Shown here: positions 1-9,377 of the stretch, in pieces
Position numbering within the stretch: position 1 is the first letter of the stretch
Layout: the number at the start of each line of letters is the position of its first letter
Assembly: GCA_950295325.1 (NCBI GenBank)
Contig: OX485808.1
Span: 13,270,501-13,334,500, forward strand
Length of the DNA stretch: 64,000 bases
Direction: 5' to 3'
DNA from: Polytrichum commune
Lineage: Eukaryota; Streptophyta; Polytrichopsida; Polytrichales; Polytrichaceae
Position numbers and translations under genes: made by a program
The notes under the pieces: generated by a model
Databases searched by the model: none
What the model was told of the DNA's origin: nothing
What the model saw: the letters and a program-made list of their open reading frames with translations, nothing else

Positions 1-228
1 TCGTGGGCATCCAAAACGTGAGAAGATGTTCGTTTTAAGGAACTTAGCCACTGTCTCTTTATCATCACGTTTAGTGGCTTCAGCCTCAGCCCATTTAGTG
101 GCATAGTCTGTAGCAACTAAGATGTAACGATGACGTCCACTCTTACTAGGGGGGTTAATCGGACCAACGAAATCTATCCCCCATTTCTCAAAGGGTGCTA
201 ATGCTAGGATAGGATGCAATGGCATTGC
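1..228 (-). pseudogene. Gypsy integrase core, N-terminal half (partial, cut by window edge)
   Basis: The minus-strand frame reads through an integrase catalytic core. It shows a WGIDFVGP motif with the first catalytic aspartate, then an ATDYATKWAEA stretch typical of plant gypsy integrases, ending in FSRFGCPR at the window edge. The second aspartate is present in ATDYATK; the rest of the triad is off-window. Upstream, the frame is separated from its zinc-binding part by the insertion at 229-1231. Removing that insertion and one TTGC copy rejoins the frame across a GKPTV/AMPLHP junction with no gap, so the insertion went into a once-continuous pol gene. Confidence 0.85.
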
Positions 229-1231
229 TGATGTGTCCGTAGGTGTCGCGCACCTCTCCATGAGGAGTGCCCGAAACACCATGGGCACAAGGGGGACCCC
301 GGAGTGACACCCGGGACTTGTGGCGCCGTTGGTGAGAGGGCCCAAGTGATCCTAGTGTGGGTGAGGGCCCCGGGCGTTGGGAACGCCTCCCACCCACGAA
401 GACTAGGAGGCACAAGGGTAAGGCCATGAGCTATGCGTAGCTCATGGCGTGGTGATTCTAGAATGCTCAAGAACACCTCAATCGGAGGTGTGAGCTAGGA
501 GTTATGGCCATTTGAGTGGGGCGCTGTCCCGGGACAGCGCCCTGGTACAGCAGTGCCTGGGAGGGATTCCCGGGACTGCCAAGGTTCAAACAGGCATAAC
601 TTCCTCAAGACTTGCTCGAATGGAGCAAGTGAGGAGTCCATCGGCATCTACGTGAAGCGTAGATGAGGATGGAGCGGTTGGTTGTTATGATCAGACATCA
701 TACAAGGAAGTTATGATGGTCTGAAGCTGCTGGGGGGTTCTAGGCCCAGCAGCTAAAGGAAAATGTCCACTTGGCCCCAACTCTTGGTAGGGAGACAAGA
801 GGTTGGTTGACGGTGGGGTAGGGGCCCCGCGTGAAGTCCTAGAGGCTTATATGGGTGAGGTGGTGTGGCCTCACCCACCCGAGGCCGAACGGCACGGCCT
901 CCATTGGCATTGGCCTAATGTGAGGCCATAGTTGCCTAGTATGGTTCGGGTTGTTGTAGTGTTGCTCCGGCAACGCGATGATCAACATAAGATTGGACTT
1001 CCATGGATGGAAGTCCACATCTAAGGATTGGTTACCGATTAAAGGGGTTGGTTAGCAATTGAAGGGGTGAGTCCCGAAAGCAAAGTAGGAGGGTTGGTTC
1101 CCCTCCTATGAACTATAAGGTCCGGGGTGAGAGGAGCTAACCATTAGCATGGCGGTATGCGAATGGTTAGCGCTCGTAACCTTTGCTAGGAAATGAAAAT
1201 TGGCAAGATGGTCAAGGAGGGCTAGCAAGGG
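229..1231. mobile_element. Unclassified 1,003-bp insertion built of consecutive stem-loops
   Basis: This GC-rich block interrupts the gypsy integrase and is flanked by TTGC at 225-228 and 1232-1235, which fits a 4-bp target duplication (ATTGC/GTTGC if 5 bp). I see no terminal inverted repeats, LTR pair, poly-A tail or protein domain. It consists of about 20 short inverted repeats laid end to end. Stems (left arm/right arm) include 356-365/386-397, 423-433/438-448, 473-479/485-491, 519-530/531-542, 550-562/568-579, 610-617/623-630, 645-652/658-665, 691-702/712-724, 725-734/745-754, 777-786/796-806, 852-860/869-877, 881-887/895-901, 994-1004/1007-1017, 1086-1093/1101-1108, 1136-1145/1162-1171 and 1178-1189/1222-1233. 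Several are perfect 10-12-bp stems with loops of 0-10 nt. I recognise no known family. Confidence 0.7.
519..542. repeat. 24-bp perfect palindrome inside the stem-loop insertion
   Basis: The two 12-base arms (519-530 and 531-542) are exact reverse complements with no spacer and are almost all G and C. It is the tightest of the many inverted repeats in the surrounding insertion. Confidence 0.9.
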
Positions 1232-1235
1232 TTGC

Positions 1236-2660
1236 GACAGTAGGTTTACCAACTCGTTGACATGCGTCACACTGTCTTGCATAGGTGACACAGTCATTGA
1301 ACAAGGTGGGCCACCAATACCCTGTCTATAAGACTTTCCTAGCGGTGACATTACCCGCAAAATGGCCTCCTGCGGGGTCACTATGACATCCTTGTAAAAT
1401 TAAGGGTATTTCTGAACTCATAATGCACCGTCTCAATATACCATCCTTGCTTTTCTTATATAAGGTGTCGGTAATGATAGAATATGGAGTTGCTTTGAAT
1501 AACAAACGTTGTTGTTGTTTCTTAGAAAAGTCCAAGGGGAATGTGTTGGTTTGGAGATAATTAATTATCTCAGCATACTCGGGTGACACTTTCTCTATGA
1601 AAAACAAATTAGCATCCGGAAAAGAATCATCAATGGGTTCTGTTCCTAACGTATCACTCAACCTTGATAAGTGGTCTGCATTAGCATGACTCTTACCTGG
1701 TCGCACTTGAACAGTAAAATTAAACTCTTGCAACAATAAGACCCATCTAGCTATTCTTCCACTCAGCTGGGGTTTGTTTATCATATACTTTAGGGCGTCG
1801 TGGTCCACATGGAATACGAACTTATACCCTAGTAGGTAATGTCTAAATTTTTGTACTGAGAAAATCATCCCTAAGGCTTCCCTTTCCGTAACTGTGTAAT
1901 TATGTTCCGCTTGAACTAGTTGACGACTAGCAAAGTAGATAGGATGGTCATGACCTTTCTCATCTTTTTGACTTAACACTGCACCAATGTCGACATTTGA
2001 CGCATCTACATACACCTCAAAATCCTTTTCCCAATTAGGGGCAACTAGAATGGGTGCAGATATTAACTTCTTTTTAAGCGTATTAAATGCTTGGGTGCAG
2101 GCCTCAGTCCAAATTGGTGGAGTGTCGGTTTTCTTTAGCAATTCGGTCAAGGGCATTGCAATGATGGAATAGCGAAAGATAAAACGATGATAATATCCGG
2201 CATGTCCCAAAAATCCCTTAACTTCAGTAACAGTAGTTGGTATGGGTAACGAAGTAATAATAGCAATTTTCTCAGGATCAGTGGCCACTCCTTGCTTAGA
2301 TATTATATGGCCAACTAATTTACCAAAGGGTACCAGAAACACAGACTTGGCAGTATTAATAGAAATTCCAACTGCCATACATTCATCAAAACATTCTTGT
2401 AGATGTTTGGCATGTCTCTCCAGAGTACTATATACTGCAAAATCATCTAGAAACACCTCCATCGTGCGATGAAGATATTTCCGAAAGGTGTTAATTCCTA
2501 ACCTGGAAAAAGTTCCAGGGGAATTACACATTCCAAACGGCATGCGAGCATATGCAAAAATGCCCCATGGTGTGGTAAAAGCAGTCAAAATCCGATGTGG
2601 TGGATATATGGAAATTTGATTATAGCCTGAAAACCCATCCATGAATGAATAGCAATCATA
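1236..2660 (-). pseudogene. Gypsy reverse transcriptase, RNase H and integrase zinc-binding region
   Basis: The minus-strand frame opens after a TGA at 2661-2663. It begins in the RT palm (MDGFSGYNQI), carries the catalytic FLDD box (a common YxDD variant) about 70 residues on, then the RNase H start (YVDASNVDIGAVLSQ) and its later blocks. It reaches the HHCC integrase zinc-binding segment: GGHFAGNVTARKVL, a TAG stop at 1326-1328, then the CDACQRVG cysteines. The flanking residues are continuous across the TAG, so it is a point nonsense change, most simply CAG to TAG. Frame and reading direction match the protease/RT segment upstream. Confidence 0.9.
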
Positions 2661-2663
2661 TCA

Positions 2664-4898
2664 TGCCACTTCATCTAACATAGTGTTAGTGAATGGCAAG
2701 GGAAAATAGTCTTTCTTAATGACACTATTCAACTTCCGATAATCCACACATATACGGAGTTTGCCATTCTTTTTGGGTACTAAGACAATGGGTGATACCC
2801 ATTCACTATATGGGATAGGATAAATTATGCCCACTTCCAATAACTTGTCAACTTCCTCTTTAACCAATAGGGAATACTTTGGATTCATTCGATATTGCCT
2901 TTGACGGACAGGGGTAGTCCCTTCTTCCAATATGATTTTATGCTCACAAATCTCCGGGGGAACTCCTCTCAAATCCTTATACGTCCACGCAAAGACTTTA
3001 ATATTTCTCTTAAAAAACTCCTTCCAAAACTTCCACTCATCTTTGGTTATCTTCTCATATATCTTGATGATACGGGGTGTCTCATCATCACTCAAATCCA
3101 TATCTCTACATACATATTTGACCACATAATGCTTAGCAGGTTGATCAGACTCGAACATTGAGGATTCCCATTTTTCGGCCAAATCATCTTTAGTTGGTAC
3201 TTTAAGTGTGGTTTCCTCTCGTACATTATACACTGATTGTAACTTCCGTGCTTCATTGGGTCGTGAGGCATGGGTGGAGACCATATTAACTGGCACGGTA
3301 TTTTGCCATGCTAAGATGGCATCATCCGAATCTCCATCCCCAAGCGCACAAAAATACTCTCCCATTCCCACAGGAGTGTATTTAAATGGCTTATCATTCA
3401 CACGGTATATGGATTCACTCGTAGTAGTTTCTTTCTCAGTTTCATCACTCACATCCGTCGTGAATTCAGTCTCGTCATCTTGAGTCTCACCATGGTATTG
3501 GGTAGGAAACAAAGGTAGAATTATCTTCTTTGGACCCTTTCCTATTGTAAGTGTACCCTTCCCCCAATCTTCTTTGGCATGGGCATCTAGCAACCATGTT
3601 CGTCCAAGAAGGCCTGGATAGGATGGTACACCATCCATAGTCTTAAAAACAACATAATCCACCTTATACTCAATGTTAGCAATGAGGGTTGGAATTTGTT
3701 CCAAGACTCCCAATGGCTTAACTCGACTGCTATCTGCCATTTTTAAAATGATGGTAGTAGATACTACATTGGATATTCCCAATTCATTCATGGTATCAAC
3801 ATTCATCAAATTGACACTTGATCCAGTGTCAATTTGGAATCCCGGTATAAGAGCACCTCCTATAATGACATCAACTGTAGGAGCTCCAGGATCTCGACTC
3901 AAAGTAATATCATGTACGGCGGCGGGTCTCGACCTTCTACGTATCATGGATGAACTCAAGGAACTACGACATTGTGGTGCTATTGCCAACAATTGTTTCA
4001 TTGTGATTGTGGGTTGTATTGTATCCAGATCTTCTATGATATCATAAGATTTAAGATCCTTAGACAACATCATCGTCCGTGATGATCGGGCAGATGATGG
4101 CTTAATCTTAGGTCTTTGGTTTTTTATGGGTATCTTTGGGTAAGGATAAAAGTTATCTGTCGGTGACATAGGTAAACGGATTGAACTTGGGGGGTTAACC
4201 ACAACAGTAGGTAATGGAACTCTTGCATTGTCAGGAGTTACGACAGGTGGTAAATTTGTCGATGGTAAATTAGGTTCCACTGTGGGTTTATCCTTTGGGT
4301 CTCTCATCAAAGGAGCTTGTGAATATTCCGAAAAACTAGTTCCATCATCACTATGTTGTTTATTAAACCTCTTAGTACTAGATCCTTCTCGTTGTATGGC
4401 GGGTTTCTTGTGGGATCTAGTAGTGACAGCGTTGACGTGTTCTTCCATTCGCTCAATTTTTGACAACTGTACCCTATGCACATTACGATCTTGTCCCTCA
4501 TCTTCTTGTATAGTCACATGCTTACTCTTTTTCCAATCTCTCTCAGAAGGTGGACCTTCCTTCTTCTGTTGGGTACACTCAACTGTAGGATGTCCTGCTT
4601 CTTTACAGTTCCCACATAATGGGATATATTGTTGAAATTTTCTAGGGTTGGGGCAATCTCCTGCATAATGACCTATCTCTCCCCATCGGAAACATACTAC
4701 AAACTGGTTGGGCATTGGTGTCTTATAATTTTGGGTTCGGGGGTTATATGGAGGACCCCTCCAATTGGGTGGTTGGTTAACTTCACCCCAACTTGGTCGA
4801 TTCCCAAAATTTAGAGGCACCGGCCTACGGTTGAAATTCTTTTTGGGATTGTAACTTGCATTAGGCCCACTATCCATGTGCTCTTGTTGCCAAGGTCG
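2664..4898 (-). pseudogene. Gypsy pol N-terminal part: two zinc knuckles, protease, start of RT
   Basis: The frame from the TAG at 4899-4901 to the TGA at 2661-2663 starts with two more zinc-knuckle motifs. The first has its second cysteine replaced (CFRWGEIGHYAGDC); the second is intact (CGNCKEAGHPTVEC). Next come a long basic and proline-rich linker, an aspartic protease with a DTGSSVNLM active site, then the RT fingers (VLVPKKNGKLRICVDYRKLN). It stays in the same frame as gag and as the RT/RNase H block, so the original product was a single gag-pol polyprotein in one frame. The break at 2661 falls at ...LDEVA/YDCYSFMDG, a well-conserved RT stretch, so the stop is a mutation and not a programmed site. 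Confidence 0.9.
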
Positions 4899-4901
4899 TG
4901 A

Positions 4902-6382
4902 CTAGTTAGTTTCTACCTGGTGAACAACTCGACTCTTAGACAAATTCCAACACTCATTTACCGAATGGTTCCCTCCACAAAAGGTGCATTTAACTCTCAG
5001 CCCTTTTGGTGAGGGGCACTCATTGGATAAATGACCATGTCCCTTACAATTATTACACCAAATATTAGTTCTTTCCTCAGTCGGTTGTGGTCGTTTATTA
5101 GCTCCTCTGGTTATTTTGACTTCCAAGTTTGCTAATTTCTTAGTAATGTCCATAAGGGCTAATTCTTGTGGAGTGGATTGAACAATTGGTGGAGGCTTTT
5201 GTATGACCTTAGGTGGTGCAAACAAATCTGCACTCGGGTGTTTGAATTGTGTGGCGTCAACCATGGGTTTAGCGCCCGGATATGTCAGTGATTGTCCTGG
5301 TAAAACTGGATGATAGGCTTGGTCCTTCCTAGGTTGCTCATAAAGGTCATAATTGTAGGTATCGAAAGTATATCGATCCTCAACACGAGACTCCTCCCAA
5401 GCCTTTGCCAATGCAAACGCATCCTCTCTGGTGGCTGGGGTGCGTTCTCTCACATAGAGTTTCAACTCAAAGGGGTATAGTCCTCCTATGAAGATATTCC
5501 TCAAGAAATTATTTGGGATCTGATGAGCTCCCATTCTCAGTAGGATGTCACTCATTCTCCCCCAATAATTATCAACAGTTTCATTTGTACCCATACGAAT
5601 GGTTCTCAATCTTTCCATTAGACTGTTCTCAAACCCTAAAGGTCTAAAGTATACAAGAAATGCATCTTTAAGGGCATCCCAGTCAGCAAATGGTGTTTGA
5701 TGGGAAAATCACAAGAACGCATTTTCTTGCAGGGTGGCGGCAAATGCTTCCATCATCTTATCATGTGGAACACTGTTTGCGGCACACACAATTTCAAATT
5801 TTCTGACATGGACATCAGGGTCTATTCCTAGTCTACCCTGAAAATAGGGTAAATTCACTACACTATTGATTCTAGGGGGATTGGCTGCCATATTGAGCAG
5901 TGGTACTACAGGTTGTAGTTGTACTACGGGTTGTAAGGAAGGAGGTATTAATTGTGCTACGGGTACTGATGGTGTGTAAGGTGTAAACAATGGGTTGCCT
6001 TGCACATTGGTGTAAACCGTTGTGTCAAGCACAAGAGATGGTGTACGTTCATAGGCAGTAGCCCACAACGGTGGAGTAGGTGAACTGGTGCGAGGTGAAT
6101 TATCAGTAAATAAAACTTTCGGTGATAAGAAATCCCTCTCAGCACTTGTTGTAGGTTTATTTACTGGTGTCTTAAAAATATCTCCTGGGATACTACCAGA
6201 ACCCTCTCTTACTTCCTCTAAGAATGGCTTAACCCAACTTTGTCTTCTATCATGTGTTTGTTTTCTATACTCTCTGGCTGCCGCTCTATCTTCTCTAGCT
6301 TTATCACTGGCCGCCTTCCTTACGGATGCAGATTGAGAATGAGATTTTTCATGTGTGGATTCCAGTTTGACTGCCTCTCCCT
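4902..6382 (-). pseudogene. Gypsy gag with two CCHC-type zinc knuckles
   Basis: The frame opens after a TAG near 6383. It has a charged N-terminal stretch, then a retrotransposon gag core with DWDALKDAFLVYFRPLG and TVDNYWGRMSDILLRMG blocks, and ends with CNNCKGHGHLSNEC and CTFCGGNHSVNEC knuckles before the TAG at 4899-4901. A TGA at 5709-5711 interrupts the core within FL*FSHQTPFADW; coding similarity resumes at once in the same frame, so it looks like TGG to TGA. The first in-frame ATG is in ...LLNMAANPPRI near 5890. The stretch before it is open but may be leader. Confidence 0.8.
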
Positions 6383-6396
6383 AACTATTCAACTTT

Positions 6397-6825
6397 CTAC
6401 TTACATAGGGTTCTAAAATCGATTGGGTTAAGGTAAAGGTATAAAGGGTCCCGATGCATGAAGTCAGGTATAAAGGGTGTAGCTCGGTAATTCGGTCTTC
6501 CGAACACAAACTTATACTTTGTCCTAGACACTTTGGTTCCTTGCCACGTACCGTCAACTGGTGGTACTATTTTCGACGTCACACTCTTCAATCTTCCGTA
6601 AACACAAAATAAGAACCAAAGGGACAAGGGCAAGACGGGAATATTATTGTCCACAATCACTCTTCTATATCCTTCTCCTTGGTTCCAAATTCGGTTGGTA
6701 ATATTACGTTGTAAATCTAAAGGTAAAGCTACAAATCGCTCTATAAATTCCTTGGGTAAGGTCACTCTCTCAGGAGTAATATAGAATCCATCCCCGTAAT
6801 GAGTGAGGCGGAAGAATCTATACAA
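6397..6825 (-). pseudogene. Extra reading frame between PBS and gag (second)
   Basis: A 142-codon minus-strand frame with ordinary protein-like composition (for example YITPERVTLPKEFIERFVALPLDLQ) sits between the upstream ORF and gag. It has no ATG near its start, so it is a fragment, is spliced or frameshifted from the ORF upstream, or begins at a non-AUG codon. I find no known domain. Coding space between PBS and gag is known in Ogre-type Tat elements. Whether this is a homologue of Ogre ORF1 is untested. Confidence 0.5.
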
Positions 6826-6911
6826 AGCTGAGAATAAATACCCTCCCGAATATATTTTTAGTTTAGCATATTCCGGGACCTACCAACACCACTCCATTAG
6901 TCAGTCAAGAC

Positions 6912-7382
6912 CTAACTAGAACAATAACGACATTGGGTGATGTCGATGGTTCTAGGCTTTCCTGATGACTCTATCGGATCATCTCTATTATACCCTCTAC
7001 GGTTCTTAAACATGATTCTGGTTGGGGCCCTAGACACACTCTCCCTTTCTCTAAACTCTCTCGCTTTCCCTTGTTGGATTTGGTTCCACAGGGTTTCCGC
7101 ACCTGGAAGATTCTTCTCCCGGTATTGATCTCTCTCTAATCTCTCTAATGTGTTACACATGTAATATTCTAACCTAGCGAGTCTATTAGCGACAACACTC
7201 AGAAGTTCATAAATTTGGTTGTCAATTCTCACAATGGGTTCTGACACTCGACAAATATTGTAAGGTAAAGGGGGTAAAGTAGAATTGGAGATAGGTGGGC
7301 AATGTCGGTTTTGGTCTACACTGACCCACACCTTATCTCTAGTTCTCCGACCTCTCAACCTCCATTTGTTTTGCATATTCAT
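6912..7382 (-). CDS. Extra reading frame between PBS and gag (first, next to the PBS)
   Basis: A minus-strand frame from ATG 7380-7382 to a stop at 6912 starts about 70 bp downstream of the PBS. The product is about 156 residues and basic at its N-terminus (NKWRLRGRRTRDK). Its middle is predicted helical with leucine spacing (IYELLSVVANRLARLEYYMCNTLERLER), which could form a short coiled coil. The tail is arginine-rich, ending CRYCSS. It lacks gag or zinc-knuckle hallmarks. Its place fits an Ogre-like ORF1; its function is unknown. Confidence 0.5.
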   Translation of the reverse strand: MNMQNKWRLRGRRTRDKVWVSVDQNRHCPPISNSTLPPLPYNICRVSEPIVRIDNQIYELLSVVANRLARLEYYMCNTLERLERDQYREKNLPGAETLWNQIQQGKAREFRERESVSRAPTRIMFKNRRGYNRDDPIESSGKPRTIDITQCRYCSS

Positions 7383-7451
7383 TGTGGTTGACACTGACCA
7401 TTTGTTATTTTGTTCCTTTCCAACTTAACCTTAAAAGACGACCACAACCTT

Positions 7452-7469
7452 CCCCGGCAGCGGCGCCAA
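7452..7469 (-). other. Primer-binding site of the gypsy element
   Basis: On the minus strand, four bases after the LTR end, the sequence reads TGGCGCCGCTGCCGGGGA. This is the PBS form seen in many plant non-chromovirus gypsy elements (TGGCGCCGTTGCCGGGGA type). It fixes the LTR/internal boundary at 7473/7474. Confidence 0.85.
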
Positions 7470-7473
7470 AAAT

Positions 7474-9377
7474 GTAGTAGGTTTTTGCTATGATTTTAAA
7501 ACAACAAAACCCAGGGAACAAAGTCTCCAAGAAGACTGAGATAGTGTCTATAAGAGTTAATGTCACATTGGATTAAGGATTTTAATAACATATTAGGGTC
7601 TTTCTTCCTTCATTCCTTCATTATTCCACTTATTCTCCCCCCTTATGGTTCCTTTGTGCTTCTTCAGTCGTGAGTGATTCCGTCCTATCTTCAGGGAAAG
7701 TTTCTATCACTCTATGTTTTTTTGACCTATTTCAGTCGTGAAGCTCAAAAGCTTGGCAAGTTGGCACTAACTCTTAGGCAGGACTGCGCGTCCAAAGCAC
7801 GTCTTTTGAGTAGCCTTCTTTGTCTTTATGTGTTATGAATTATGCTTGCGATCAATTCAAATTAATTCCAGTTAGTTTTACTTACAGTTCTCAGCGTTCC
7901 CTCAGAGACTGTAACCGTCTCCATCACTCTCCGATCCACATGGTCGTCCATCTCATAGAGTATCTATTCCGTCAATATATAAGATATATATATTTTTTAA
8001 ACAGGCTATATCCTTTAGTTAACAAGTTGTTATTACTTAGAAGGATTTTATCTACAACAAGTTCATCTCACCGGGTAAAGTCTTGCTTCTACCATGCGGG
8101 TGTTGTTTTCAGTCTTTTCTCTATTTCAGTCTATAAATTCTCTCAGACCTAACTGGCGATATTCTATCAGGCTTACCCATGCAATATCCTATTGTGGGGT
8201 AATTACCCTAAGGTGAGGTCAGTCCTCATCCTCGTACTAGGCTGTAACTCCTCACATTCTCTCAGGTAGGGTCTTGCCTCCCTCAGGCTTCTACGTCTGT
8301 GATTCCTCTACTGGCTATTGCCCTTTCGTCTCTCTGTAGACTGGTGGCCTTGCCATGACCACTCTCTGGTCTTGCCTTTACCCTTCTAGCCTCAGACTAT
8401 GGCTTTACTCACTCATCAGTCTCTATTCTCCATCCCAGGGTAAGTGGCTATGCTCTCAAGATTATTGCCTCTTAATCTTTCTTTCACTCACATCTTGACT
8501 CCCTCATGCCCTCAAACCTGACTCCATAGCCAACTGCTTGGGATTTCGCACTCTTCCTCGTACATCAAACTCTTCTTGCTTATGTGTCCTCTTTCGGCGC
8601 TCACAGCCTATTGCCTTTCCAGCGCATCTTGGTGTCTCTACCTCGGAAAGGCTATTGCCTGAGTATGCTTGCCTTTTCTAAGTATCTCATTCAATCACAC
8701 GCTTCTCTCCTGTTCTTACAACTTAAGAGCACTCTTGACTATGCTTCCAGACTACTTTGCGCTCTTAACAGCTTATATGTCTATTTCAATGCTCACGATT
8801 ATCGCCATTGCACTTCATCACTCCACATACTTTCTTGACATTATCTTCACACAAAATACTAACTCTCATCATTCTTACGACCATTGCTCACAACACCTCT
8901 TGACTCCAGCCAATTTGCATTGACTCACACGACCACAAGTATCAGTAAAACTTCATTGCACATACAACCAGATTACTGCTCATCACGATGACACTTCACT
9001 TATATTCAAATGTAATGTTGCCCAAAGACTGTATCACACAATTATTCTTTGCCTATTGCTAATACTCCTTCTCGGAGGAAACCAAGTAACACTCAGACTC
9101 AATCACTGAGCTCTGATGTCGCTAAAGCCTATTGCCAAACACTAGGAGACTATGCCTGATTTCTAACTCTGAAAATAGCCTGCCTACCTTCTGCTTCGCC
9201 TCCTCCTTGAGCTGACGAAGGAGGAGAAGTCGGTTAGGGATTGTAACCGATTCTTGACGGCGATAGCCCTTCGATGACGCTGCGGATGGCATTCCAAGAT
9301 CATTAGCCAGATGAATGTCATCACTTTTCAAAAAGTGGCCCACTTCCGGCAAGCGATAGCCAAAAATTGGTCTCACA
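7474..9377 (-). repeat. 5' LTR of the gypsy element (about 1.9 kb)
   Basis: In element orientation the LTR starts TGTGAGACCAATTTTTGGC at 9377 and ends CTACTACA at 7474, giving TG...CA ends. The inner end is fixed by the PBS. The outer end is fixed by the abrupt loss of copia coding at 9378 and by similarity of its first ~20 bp to another LTR start at 45405. An A/T-rich TATA-like stretch lies at about 7975-7997. A short motif GGCTATTGCC (or GGCGATAGCC) recurs at about eight places between 8312 and 9361. Confidence 0.75.

Larger units (their letters stand above)
1..9377 (-). mobile_element. Ty3/gypsy LTR retrotransposon, 5' part (integrase end runs off the window)
   Basis: Reading on the minus strand from 9377 downwards, the element has a 1.9-kb LTR, a primer-binding site, two extra reading frames, then gag, protease, reverse transcriptase, RNase H and integrase. 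The domain order PR-RT-RH-IN is that of Ty3/gypsy. The long LTR, the PBS type and the coding space between PBS and gag point to the non-chromovirus Tat/Athila group; that placement is inference. The element sits inside copia coding sequence, because the copia frame ends exactly where this LTR begins. Its own integrase is split by a 1-kb insertion, and the frame has four premature stops, so this copy is dead. The second LTR and the target duplication lie outside the window. Confidence 0.9.

Noticed and set aside
228-290. Possible hammerhead ribozyme at the start of the stem-loop insertion (CTGATG ... CGAAAC)
   Set aside because: The conserved A after CTGATG is U, no helix joins CTGATG to GAAAC as stem II requires, and the only GGTGTC lies between the two motifs, where it cannot act as the cleavage-site strand.
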